From NCBI GenBank assembly GCA_902495985.1, contig CABUZF010000012.1, forward strand, positions 1-14,950: a stretch of DNA of 14,950 bases. The letters run 5' to 3'. Origin of the DNA: an uncultured Collinsella sp. (GTDB lineage Bacteria > Actinomycetota > Coriobacteriia > Coriobacteriales > Coriobacteriaceae). This document shows, piece by piece, positions 6,057 through 14,950 of this stretch (the first letter of the stretch is position 1; each line of letters opens with the position of its first letter). Both the position numbers and the translations under genes were made by a program. The notes beneath the pieces are model-generated. The model searched no databases. It saw only the letters and a program-made list of their open reading frames with translations, and had not been told where the DNA came from.

Positions 6057-7001
6057 ATGCTCAAGACTCCTCTCTGCGATCTGCTCGGCATCGAAAAGCC
6101 CGTGTTCCAGGGCGGTATGGCCTGGATTGCCGATGCCTCGCTGGCGTCCGCAGTGTCCGAGGCGGGTGGCTTAGGCATCATCGCGGCCATGAACGCCGAC
6201 GCCAACTGGCTTCGCGACCAGATTCATGAGCTGCGCGCCAAGACGGATAAGCCCTTTGGCGTCAACGTCATGCTCATGAGCCCGTTTGCCGACGAGGTTG
6301 CACAGGTCGTGATTGACGAGCGAGTGCCGGTCGTCGTGACGGGCGCCGGCAATCCCGCCAAGTACATGAAGGCGTGGAACGAGGCGGGCATCAAGGTCAT
6401 CCCGGTCGTTGCCTCGGTGGCGCTGGCGCGCCTCGTGGCACGTCGTGGAGCCACGGCGGTTGTTGCCGAGGGTACCGAATCGGGCGGCCATATTGGCGAG
6501 ACCTCGACGATGGCACTGGTGCCGCAGGTCGTCGATGCGGTTGACATTCCCGTCGTGGCCGCCGGCGGTATTGCCGACGGCCGCGGCGTGGCGGCCGCCT
6601 TTATGCTGGGCGCCGAAGGCGTGCAAGTGGGTACGCGCTTTCTGGTCGCAGACGAGTGCATCGTCTCGGAGCAGTACAAAGAGATGGTCCTGAAGGCCAA
6701 CGACACTTCAACGCGTGCGACCGGTCGCTCGACGGGACATCCAGTGCGCGCCCTCAAGAGCCCCTTCACCAACGCCTATGCCAAGAGCGAGGGTTCCGGC
6801 GCGAGTGCCGAGGAGCTCGGTGCTATGGGAACCGGTGCGCTGCGTAAGGCCGCCAAGGACGGCAACTACGAAGAGGGTTCGTTTTTGTGTGGACAGATTG
6901 CCGGCATGGTCAACGAGCGCCAGAGCGCACGCGAAATCGTTGACGACCTGGTCGATGGCGCCGAGCACGTCCTGAAGGGTGCGTGCGCATGGGTGGCGTA
7001 G
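6057..7001 (+). CDS. fabK: Enoyl-ACP reductase II, FMN-dependent
   Basis: FabK reduces trans-2-enoyl-ACP in the last step of the elongation cycle, using FMN and NAD(P)H. It is a TIM-barrel protein of the nitronate monooxygenase-like family, 314 residues here. Visible motifs are FQGGMAWIAD (17-26), the AGGLG turn near 37-41, ESGGHIG with His145 (aligning with the catalytic His of pneumococcal FabK), and the phosphate-binding end AAGGIADGRG followed by GAEGVQVGTRF. The ATG lies 2 nt after the acpP stop, with GGAG (6045-6048) inside acpP as binding site. No fabI is present in the window. FabK-type reductases are insensitive to triclosan, so that resistance is expected (family knowledge). Context separates it from plain nitronate monooxygenases. 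Confidence 0.94.
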   Translation: MLKTPLCDLLGIEKPVFQGGMAWIADASLASAVSEAGGLGIIAAMNADANWLRDQIHELRAKTDKPFGVNVMLMSPFADEVAQVVIDERVPVVVTGAGNPAKYMKAWNEAGIKVIPVVASVALARLVARRGATAVVAEGTESGGHIGETSTMALVPQVVDAVDIPVVAAGGIADGRGVAAAFMLGAEGVQVGTRFLVADECIVSEQYKEMVLKANDTSTRATGRSTGHPVRALKSPFTNAYAKSEGSGASAEELGAMGTGALRKAAKDGNYEEGSFLCGQIAGMVNERQSAREIVDDLVDGAEHVLKGACAWVA

Positions 7002-7915
7002 CGTTTTTGTTTGCCGGCCAGGGTGCCCAGCACCCCGCGATGGGCGTCGACTTGATCGAGACATCGCCGGCGGCTGCCGAGGTGTTCGCCATTGCCGATG
7101 AGGTGCGCCCGGGGACGAGCGAGCAGTGCCGGAGCGCCTCCAAGGAGGAGCTCTCGCAGACCGAGAACACACAGCCTTGCGTGTTCGTGCACGACTTGGC
7201 TGTCGCCGTCGCCCTGCGCGAGCGCGGCGTGGTGCCTGCCGCCTGTGCGGGATTCTCGCTGGGCGAGGTCGCTGCACTCACCTTTGCGGGGGCATTCGAT
7301 ACGCGAGCGGGTTTTGAGCTCGTGTGTGAGCGCGCGGCATTGATGGCCACGGCGGCCGAGCGTCACCCCGGCGGCATGCGCGCCGTCATCAAACTTGATG
7401 CTGCGCAAGTCGAGAACCTGGCTGCGCAGGCCGGCGAGGACTGCTGGCCGGTCAACTACAACAGTCCCCAGCAGACGGTTGTGGCCGGAGCGCCCGATGC
7501 GCTGCAGACCCTCGACGTCCTAGTAAAAGAGGCTGGCGGCCGCGCCATGAAGGTCGCGGTGTCGGGTGCATTTCATAGCCCCTATATGGCCGAGGCGACC
7601 TGTGGCCTTGCCGCATATATTGAGGCCGGTCACGCGCCGTCCCCGTTGCTCATTCCTGTTTTGGCAAATATGACAGCGGCGCCCTATCCGGCGGATCCCC
7701 AGACGGCATCGGATGTCTTGGCCAATCAGGTGAGCCATGCCGTACGCTGGGTCGATACGCTGCATGCTCTGCAGGATCAAGGCATCGACACATTTATTGA
7801 GGTCGGCCCCGGCAAAACGCTGTCCGGCCTGGTCAAGCGTACGCTGAGCGACGTTCGTGTGTATTCGTGCGAGACGGCCGAGCAAGTCGCAGCTATTGCC
7901 GACGAGCTCGCATAG
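6989..7915 (+). CDS. fabD: Malonyl-CoA:ACP transacylase
   Basis: FabD moves malonate from CoA to AcpP, feeding FabH and FabF. It is 308 residues. The N-terminal FAGQGAQ (8-14), the nucleophile Ser90 in GFSLGE, the malonate-binding region CERAALM and His196 in SGAFHSPYM identify it. The nucleophile elbow is GFSLGE instead of the common GHSLGE. GTG 6983 is a possible earlier start, but ATG 6989 has GAAGGG (6974-6979) at a better distance (9 nt rather than 3) and a normal N terminus. The gene overlaps the end of fabK by 13 nt, which suggests translational coupling. Confidence 0.95.
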   Translation: MGGVAFLFAGQGAQHPAMGVDLIETSPAAAEVFAIADEVRPGTSEQCRSASKEELSQTENTQPCVFVHDLAVAVALRERGVVPAACAGFSLGEVAALTFAGAFDTRAGFELVCERAALMATAAERHPGGMRAVIKLDAAQVENLAAQAGEDCWPVNYNSPQQTVVAGAPDALQTLDVLVKEAGGRAMKVAVSGAFHSPYMAEATCGLAAYIEAGHAPSPLLIPVLANMTAAPYPADPQTASDVLANQVSHAVRWVDTLHALQDQGIDTFIEVGPGKTLSGLVKRTLSDVRVYSCETAEQVAAIADELA

Positions 7916-7945
7916 TCCACAGGGCTGTAACCCGAAAGGAATGAC

Positions 7946-8719
7946 ATGGGCAACTTGAACAATGGCGCGCTCGAGCGCAACGACTCACGTCGCGTGGCAC
8001 TGGTCACGGGCGGCTCGCGGGGTATCGGCCGCGCCTGCGCTATCGGTCTGGCGGAGGATGGCTACGATATCGCCGTCGTCTATGCCGGCAGCGTCGATGC
8101 GGCGCGCGAGACGTGCGACGCCTGCGAGGCGGCTGGCGCCACGGCGCGCTCATATCAATGCGACGTGGCCGACCCCGCTGCCGTCAATGCGTGCATCGAG
8201 ACCGTGCTCAATGACTTTGGTTCGATTTGGGCGCTCGTCAACAACGCCGGCATCACCCGCGACGGTCTGCTCATGCGCATGGGCGACGATGCCTTCGATC
8301 GCGTGCTCGATGTCAATCTTAAAGGAACGTTTAACACGACGCGCGCGCTCACCAAGACCTTTATGCGCCAGCGCGGCGGCTGCGTCGTCAACATGAGCTC
8401 GGTCGTGGGCCTGATGGGCAATGCTGGGCAAGCCAACTACGCTGCCTCCAAGGCGGGCGTGATCGGCCTGACCAAGGCGGTGGCGCGCGAGCTTGCGCCC
8501 CGCGGCGTACGAGTGAACGCGGTTGCCCCCGGGTTTGTCGAGACGGATATGACGGCAAAGCTCTCGGAGAAGGTGCGTACGGTAACCGAGGAGCAGATTC
8601 CCCTTAAGCGTATGGCGCGCCCTGAGGAGGTGGCCGGCGTAGTGCGCTTTCTGGCGAGTGATGCGGCTGCCTACATTACGGGTGAGGTCGTGCGCGTCGA
8701 CGGCGGAATGGCGATGTAG
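7946..8719 (+). CDS. fabG: 3-oxoacyl-ACP reductase
   Basis: FabG is an NADPH-dependent short-chain dehydrogenase that reduces 3-oxoacyl-ACP to 3-hydroxyacyl-ACP. It is 257 residues. The cofactor loop TGGSRGIG (21-28), NNAG, Ser152 in SSVVG and the catalytic YAASK (Tyr165, Lys169) are in place; VNAVAPGFVETDMT and the C-terminal VDGGMAM are typical of FabG. The N terminus carries about 10 extra polar residues compared with E. coli FabG. I keep ATG 7946 because GAAAGGA (7934-7940) lies 5 nt upstream; the overlapping ATG at 7941 is in another frame. It sits 30 nt after fabD and 39 nt before fabF. Confidence 0.95.
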   Translation: MGNLNNGALERNDSRRVALVTGGSRGIGRACAIGLAEDGYDIAVVYAGSVDAARETCDACEAAGATARSYQCDVADPAAVNACIETVLNDFGSIWALVNNAGITRDGLLMRMGDDAFDRVLDVNLKGTFNTTRALTKTFMRQRGGCVVNMSSVVGLMGNAGQANYAASKAGVIGLTKAVARELAPRGVRVNAVAPGFVETDMTAKLSEKVRTVTEEQIPLKRMARPEEVAGVVRFLASDAAAYITGEVVRVDGGMAM

Positions 8720-8758
8720 AAACCAGGGCCGAAGAACGGCTTGGATGAGGAGACCATG

Positions 8759-10006
8759 ATGGAACAGAGAGTTGCAATCACCGGCATAGGTGCCGTGTCG
8801 CCGCTCGGCAACACCGCGCTTGCCACCTGGGCGGCAATGTGTGCTGGCACGTGCGGCATCGGCCCGATCACGCACTTCGATACCGATGCGTTTGCCGTCA
8901 AGGTGGCAGCCGAGGTCAAGGGCTTTGACGGCAACGAGTACTTTGGCAAGCGTGACGCCAAGCATCTCGACCCCTGCGTTCAGTTTGCGATGGCGGCTTC
9001 GGACGAGGCCATGCACGATGCGGGCTTTGATGTCGAAGGCGCCATCGATCGCGAGCGCCTGGGCGTCTACGTGGGCTCGGGCGTGGGCGGCATGACGACG
9101 CTCGTCGACAACGTCCATACGATTGCCGAACGTGGGCCCCGCCGCGCATCGCCCTATATGATCGCGATGATGATCCCCAACATGGCATCGGGCAATATCG
9201 CAATCCGCCACAAGGCAAAGGGCCCGACCCTGCCCGTGGTGACCGCGTGCGCAACCTCGGCCCATGCGGTGGGCGAGGCGTTCCGCGCCATAAAGCACGG
9301 CTATGCCGACGCGATCCTCGCGGGCGGCGCCGAGGCCGCAATTATCCCCGATGCCGTTGCGGGCTTTACGTCCTGCCGCGCATTGACCACCAACCCTGAT
9401 CCCGCGACGGCTTGCCGCCCGTTCGATGCAGACCGCGATGGCTTTGTGATGGGCGAGGGCGCCTGCGTGCTCGTGCTCGAGAGCATGGAACATGCGCAGG
9501 CGCGCGGTGCGCACATTTATGCCGAGGTCGTGGGCTACGGCAACACCGATGATGCCTATCACATCACGAGCCCTGATCCCGAGGCTGCCGGCATTGCCCG
9601 CGCGATATCGCTGGCGGTGACCGAGGGCGACGTCAAGCCTTCCGAGGGTCTCTACATCAATGCCCACGGCACATCGACCAAGCTCAACGATTCGTCCGAG
9701 ACGGCGGGCATTAAGCGTGCGCTCGGCGAGGACGCGGCGCGCGCCGCGCACGTCTCGTCGACTAAGTCGATGACCGGCCACATGATCGGTGCCACGGGCG
9801 CCATCGAGGTCATGGCCTGCGCCATGGCGCTCGAGCAGGGCGTGGTGCCGCCGACCATTAACTACCACACGCCCGATCCCGCCTGCGATCTTGACTACAC
9901 GCCCAATCGCGCGGTTCGCGCTGACCTTACCTGGGCGCTTTCGACCAACCTGGGCTTTGGCGGACACAACGCCGCCATCGCGCTGCGTAGATATACGAGG
10001 AGCTAG
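8759..10006 (+). CDS. fabF: 3-oxoacyl-ACP synthase II (KAS II)
   Basis: FabF carries out the decarboxylative condensation that elongates acyl-ACP by two carbons. It is 415 residues. The Cys-His-His active site is complete: Cys164 in TACATSAH, His303 in NAHGTSTKLND and His341 in SMTGHMIGATGAIE. VVTACATSAH and GFVMGEGA are family hallmarks. A TTG at 8741 would add six residues and ATG 8756 one, but GAGGAG (8747-8752) is 6 nt before ATG 8759 and gives the usual short N terminus. Only one elongating KAS is present in this operon; no fabB-like copy is seen. Confidence 0.95.
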   Translation: MEQRVAITGIGAVSPLGNTALATWAAMCAGTCGIGPITHFDTDAFAVKVAAEVKGFDGNEYFGKRDAKHLDPCVQFAMAASDEAMHDAGFDVEGAIDRERLGVYVGSGVGGMTTLVDNVHTIAERGPRRASPYMIAMMIPNMASGNIAIRHKAKGPTLPVVTACATSAHAVGEAFRAIKHGYADAILAGGAEAAIIPDAVAGFTSCRALTTNPDPATACRPFDADRDGFVMGEGACVLVLESMEHAQARGAHIYAEVVGYGNTDDAYHITSPDPEAAGIARAISLAVTEGDVKPSEGLYINAHGTSTKLNDSSETAGIKRALGEDAARAAHVSSTKSMTGHMIGATGAIEVMACAMALEQGVVPPTINYHTPDPACDLDYTPNRAVRADLTWALSTNLGFGGHNAAIALRRYTRS

Positions 10007-10009
10007 AGC

Positions 10010-10483
10010 ATGGATTCCAAAAGACTTGCCGAGATAGCCGATGTTATGGAGGACCGCGGCCTCACGCGCGTACGCGTTGAGGAGCCCGATGGCACCGCGG
10101 TCGAACTCGAGCGCGCGAGCGCCGCACAGCCGGTTGCCGTGCCCATGCCCATGCCGAGCGCTATGGCCGCTCCAGTTGCAGCTCCCACAGTCGCGCCTGC
10201 CGCACCGGAGCCCGCCGCGCAGACACCTGCCGCCGCACCGGAGCCCAAGGGCACCGAGGTGACCGCTCCCATGGTCGGCGTTTTCTATGCTGCCCCGGCG
10301 CCGGGCGACGAGCCGTTTGTGCACGTGGGCTCTAAGGTCAAGGCCGGCGAGACGCTCTGCATCATCGAGGCCATGAAGGTTCTCAACGAGGTAACGGCAG
10401 AGGCAGACGGCGAGGTGCTCGAGATCTGCGTGGCCGACGGCGACCTCGTGGAGTTTGGCAGCTGCCTCATGAGGATCGGATAG
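10010..10483 (+). CDS. accB: Biotin carboxyl carrier protein of acetyl-CoA carboxylase
   Basis: BCCP swings biotin between AccC and the AccDA carboxyltransferase. It is 157 residues in three parts: an N-terminal region (1-38), a flexible Ala/Pro-rich linker (about 39-80) and the biotinyl domain (about 82-157). The biotin acceptor is Lys123 in EAMKVLNEV, with Val after the Lys where AMKM is commoner. The thumb region found in E. coli-type BCCP is recognisable as TAPMVGVFYAAPAPGDEPFV. The ATG follows GAGGAG (9997-10002) by 7 nt and lies 3 nt after the fabF stop. The divergent BirA is its expected modifying enzyme. Confidence 0.95.
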   Translation: MDSKRLAEIADVMEDRGLTRVRVEEPDGTAVELERASAAQPVAVPMPMPSAMAAPVAAPTVAPAAPEPAAQTPAAAPEPKGTEVTAPMVGVFYAAPAPGDEPFVHVGSKVKAGETLCIIEAMKVLNEVTAEADGEVLEICVADGDLVEFGSCLMRIG

Positions 10484-10492
10484 GTGATATCC

Positions 10493-10915
10493 ATGAACAA
10501 AGAAGAGCTTAAGGAACTGTTGCCGCATCGCGAACCGATGCTTTTGCTCGACGAGGCCGAGCTGGTGGGCGACGAGGCCCACGGCAAGATCACGATTACG
10601 GGCGACGAGTACTTTTTGCAGGGGCATTTTCCGGGAAACCCGGTGGTCCCCGGCGTGATTCAGTGCGAGATGCTCGCCCAAAACTGTTGCGTGCTGCTGA
10701 TGGGCGATGAGGAAGCGCGCGGCGCGACGCCGTTCTACACGAGTCTGGACAAGGTGCGCTTTAAGCGTCCGGTGCGCCCGGGCGACACGGTTGATCTGGT
10801 GTGCACCATCACGCGTGCGCGCGGGCCGTTCCGCTTTGCGACGGGTACTGCGAGCGTCAACGGTGAGGTTTGCTGCCGCGCCGATATGTCTTTTGCACTC
10901 ATGCACGAAAGTTAA
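10493..10915 (+). CDS. fabZ: 3-hydroxyacyl-ACP dehydratase
   Basis: FabZ is a hot-dog-fold dehydratase that converts 3-hydroxyacyl-ACP to trans-2-enoyl-ACP. It is 140 residues. It begins with LLPHREPMLLLDEAE (9-23) and shows the catalytic His45 in GHFPGNPVVPGV and Glu59 in CEMLAQ, plus the C-terminal block FKRPVRPGDTV. The start is uncertain: ATG 10493 has AGGTGAT (10482-10488) 4 nt upstream and the usual N terminus, while GTG 10484 with GAGGAT (10471-10476) would add three residues. There is no fabA, fabM or fabN in the window, so how double bonds are made is not visible. Placement between accB and accC follows the streptococcal arrangement. Confidence 0.94.
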   Translation: MNKEELKELLPHREPMLLLDEAELVGDEAHGKITITGDEYFLQGHFPGNPVVPGVIQCEMLAQNCCVLLMGDEEARGATPFYTSLDKVRFKRPVRPGDTVDLVCTITRARGPFRFATGTASVNGEVCCRADMSFALMHES

Positions 10916-10925
10916 GGAAGGCTTC

Positions 10926-12255
<1,330 letters not shown>

Positions 12256-12269
<14 letters not shown>

Positions 12270-13980
12270 AAAAGCGAAGACGGTCAATGTCCTTGAGGGG
12301 CCGATGACCGAGTCGTGCGCCGAGTTTCCCGCGCGCCACGTGTTTATCAAGTGTCCGGAGTGCCGCCGTGTGATCGATGAAACACGTCTGCACGACAACC
12401 TCGAGGTCTGCCCTCGTTGCGGCAAACACTTTCGCGTGAGCGGTCGCGCGCGTATGCGCATGACGGTCGACGAGGGCACGTTTGAGGAATGGGATGCCAA
12501 TCTGGCGTCGGAGGACTTCCTCTCGTTTCCCGGTTATGCCGACAAGCTCAAGAGCGCGGTCGAGCATTCGGGCGAGCGCGATGCCGTTGTGTGCGGCAAG
12601 GGCAAAATCTGCGGTTGCGATACGGCGCTCTTCTTTATGGACGCCAACTTTATGATGGGCTCGATGGGTTCCGTGGTGGGCGAGAAGATCTGTCGCACAT
12701 TTGAGCATGCGACCGAGCTGGGATTGCCAGTTGTCGGCTTTACCGTTTCGGGCGGTGCGCGCATGCAAGAGGGCGTGACATCGCTTATGCAGATGGCCAA
12801 GATTTCTGCGGCGGTTAGGCGCCACAGCGAGGCGGGCGGCCTGTATATCACGGTGCTCACCGACCCCACGACCGGAGGCGTAACCGCGAGCTTTGCCATG
12901 GAGGGCGACATTATCCTGGCCGAGCCCGATGCCCTGACGGCATTTGCCGGCCCGCGCGTGATCGAGCAGAACATGCACAAGCGCCTGCCCAAGGGATTCC
13001 AGCGCTCCGAGTTTTTGCTGGAGCACGGCTTTTGCGATGCCGTTGTTCCGCGTGGCGAGATTGCGCTCACGGTAGGCGAGCTGCTGGCGCTGCACGAAGG
13101 GCACGCGCCCGGCCTGGGGGCACCGCATGAGATCGTGCATACGGGTCGCCGCGGCAAAAAGCTGGGACACTTGTTCAAGCGCTCGGCCGCACCAAAAACC
13201 GCGCTCGAGATTGTCAAGCAGACCCGCTCGGCAGATCGTGCCACGGCAGGCGAGATGATCTCGCTGGGCCTGGATGGATTTGTGGAGCTGCACGGCGACC
13301 GCTACTTTGGCGACGACGCCGCTGTGGTGGCTGGCATTGGCTGGAAAGATGGACGCCCCGTAACGGTCATCGCCATCGAGCGCGGCACCACGACCAAAGA
13401 GCGTATGCGCCGCAACTTTGGTATGGCACATCCCGAGGGCTATCGCAAAGCGCGTCGTCTGATGCGCCAGGCCGAAAAGTTTGGTCGACCGGTTCTGTGC
13501 CTGGTCGATACTTCGGGCGCGTTTTGCGGCATCGGTGCCGAGGAGCGCGGCCAGGGCGAGGCGATTGCCCAGAATCTCATGGAGATGAGCGGCCTTAAGA
13601 CGCCGATTGTCTCGGTGGTGACAGGCGAGGGCGGCTCTGGTGGCGCGCTGGCGCTATCCGTGGCCGACCGCATCCTGATGCTCTCGAGCTCGGCCTATTC
13701 GGTCGTGAGCCCCGAGGCCTGTGCGTCGATCCTGTGGAAGGATACCGACCGCGCGAATGAGGCTGCCGAGGCGCTGAAGCTCACGGCTCCCGATCTGTTG
13801 GCGCTCGGCATCATCGACGGCATTGTTGACGATAGGGGCCTGTCGCATGAGGAGATCGCCGGTGCCGTCATGTCCTCGGCATTTGATGCCTTCGATACGC
13901 TTGGGCGGCTCGACGACGCGACCCTCACAAACCTCCGCTACGAAAAGTACCGCGCAATCGGTCGATACCGCACGATGTGA
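12256..13980 (+). CDS. accDA: Fused acetyl-CoA carboxylase carboxyltransferase, beta-alpha (AccD-AccA)
   Basis: One uninterrupted frame of 574 residues holds both carboxyltransferase subunits, which transfer CO2 from biotin-AccB to acetyl-CoA. The AccD half (about 1-282) starts with a four-Cys zinc finger (Cys33, Cys36, Cys52, Cys55) and has SGGARMQEG (165-173). A linker of about 30 residues (283-315) rich in Gly, His and Arg leads to the AccA half (about 316-574), with RRNFGMAHPEGYRKA, GAEERGQGEAIA and GEGGSGGA (457-464). The first 50 or so helical residues of free AccA are missing, replaced by the linker. The start ATG 12256 overlaps accC; GTG 12262 and ATG 12304 are alternatives, and the last has GAGGGG 3 nt upstream. 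The AccA half resembles the Firmicutes form (DTSGAFCGIG). Confidence 0.94.
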
Positions 13981-13996
13981 CAAAGGGACAGCCCGC

Positions 13997-14950
13997 ATGT
14001 CATATTGGGAAAGGCGTTCCATGCTACAAGTTTCTAACACCTCGTTTACAACGTCGGTTTCATCAAACGCCATGGCCGTGGTGGACTATCTGTCCAAAAG
14101 CATGATGTCGGCGCTGCCGTTTATTGTCTGCGCGGCGTTGTTCCGCACCGTCGCTGTCATTATGGGCGAAGGCATGCTGGGCCTGTGGTCTGCCGATTCC
14201 GATATCTATCGCCTGTTCTACAGTTGGCTCTATAACGCCGGCTACTACTTTTTGCCCATTTATCTTGGTTGGGCGGCCGCCCGCCAGCTCGGTTGCTCGG
14301 AGCAGCTGGGCATGATGCTGGGCGGCGTATTGATTGCACCCGATTTACTCAAGCTTGTCGATGCCGCATCGACGACGGGGGCATCGATGACTTCCGTGTA
14401 TGGTCTGCTTCCTGCGCCGGTCAACGATTACACGACGACTGTTATTCCGGTTCTCATCTCGGTGCCCGTGCTATGGCGAGTGGAGTGTTTCTTTAAGCGC
14501 GTTATCCCTAGGGCCGTGGCGTTTTCGTTTGTTCCGTTTGCGACCATGCTTGTCATGGTTCCGGTTTCGCTGTGTATTACGGCGCCGGCGGGCAGCTATC
14601 TGGGCATGCTGTTGGGCCAGCTTATGTTTATGCTTGGCAATTCCGGTGGCATCGTGTCGCTGCTCACGCTCATGGGGCTTGCTGCGGGCTGGGAGTTCCT
14701 TAAGATCGCCGGCGTCAGCAACGTTGTCCTATCGCTCGCCTATGCGCAGTTTATGAGTATGGGAACGGATTCGTGCATCCTGATCGCCGCGACGATGGCA
14801 ACGTTTGCTGTTTGGGGCATGCCTTTTGGCGCGTCGCTTCGCGTTGCGGATAAGGACGAGAAGGCGCTCATGCTGGGCTATTCAATCTCGGGTGTTCTTG
14901 GCGGCGTAAGCGAGCCGGCGCTGTACGGTTGCGGCTTTAAATATGGCAGG
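13997..14950 (+). CDS. PTS EIIC permease, glucose/beta-glucoside family (3' end outside window)
   Basis: These are the first 318 residues of a sugar-transporting EIIC membrane domain; no stop is reached before the window ends. The protein is very hydrophobic, with several membrane segments (for example 38-57, 83-95 and 104-115). Family features include YYFLPIYLGWAAARQLG (83-99), a block with TVIPVLISVPVLW, and the substrate-site motif GGVSEPALYG (302-311, Glu306). No EIIB phosphocysteine domain precedes it, unlike BglF-type proteins, so EIIB and EIIA must be downstream or encoded elsewhere. ATG 13997 (AAAGG at 13982-13986, 10-nt spacer) and ATG 14021 (AAAGG at 14010-14014, 6-nt spacer) are both plausible starts. 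It lies 16 nt after accDA with no terminator between. The sugar cannot be named. Confidence 0.85.
   Translation, partial: MSYWERRSMLQVSNTSFTTSVSSNAMAVVDYLSKSMMSALPFIVCAALFRTVAVIMGEGMLGLWSADSDIYRLFYSWLYNAGYYFLPIYLGWAAARQLGCSEQLGMMLGGVLIAPDLLKLVDAASTTGASMTSVYGLLPAPVNDYTTTVIPVLISVPVLWRVECFFKRVIPRAVAFSFVPFATMLVMVPVSLCITAPAGSYLGMLLGQLMFMLGNSGGIVSLLTLMGLAAGWEFLKIAGVSNVVLSLAYAQFMSMGTDSCILIAATMATFAVWGMPFGASLRVADKDEKALMLGYSISGVLGGVSEPALYGCGFKYGR

Noticed and set aside
13080..13215. Possibility that accDA is two genes joined by a sequencing error
   Set aside because: The frame is continuous through a plausible linker, with no internal ribosome binding site and start before the AccA part; I keep it as a true fusion and list the check under findings.

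Overview
The window is a high-GC stretch of bacterial chromosome, probably from a gut Coriobacteriia (Actinomycetota) of the Collinsella/Olsenella type. That assignment is inferred from protein sequence character, base composition and gene content; no rRNA or other marker proves it. Every gene except birA lies on the + strand, and no mobile element, CRISPR array or tRNA was seen.

Region 1 (1-323) has no gene. It holds a 95-nt extended inverted-repeat hairpin, a second hairpin, a good sigma70-type promoter (TTGACG, 17 bp, TATCCT) and a short leader. Region 2 (324-3800) is the str operon: rpsL, rpsG and fusA, followed directly by rpsJ and a strong terminator. There is no tuf after fusA, and the rest of the S10 operon does not follow rpsJ. 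Both rpsL and rpsJ start with TTG. S12 carries Arg at position 88, where Lys is usual.

Region 3 (3854-4806) holds birA on the - strand, encoding a biotin-protein ligase without a DNA-binding domain, and a 176-nt divergent intergenic stretch. This stretch contains two nearly identical 18-bp operator-like repeats 48 bp apart. Region 4 (4807-13980) is a complete, tightly packed type II fatty-acid synthesis operon: fabH-acpP-fabK-fabD-fabG-fabF-accB-fabZ-accC-accDA. Gaps are short, and fabK/fabD and accC/accDA overlap. The order matches the FASII cluster of streptococci and relatives, except that accD and accA are fused into one reading frame and no fabT-like regulator is present.

The genes form one pathway. 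BirA biotinylates AccB; AccC and AccDA use it to make malonyl-CoA; FabD loads malonate onto AcpP; FabH starts chains; FabF, FabG, FabZ and FabK run the elongation cycle. Region 5 (13997 to the window end) is the start of a PTS EIIC permease of the glucose/beta-glucoside family, only 16 nt after accDA, with no terminator between them. It is cut off by the window edge.

Most of the window is core metabolism. The best candidates for something undescribed are the twin operator repeats, the hairpin at 1-95, the AccD-AccA fusion and the natural S12 Arg88.
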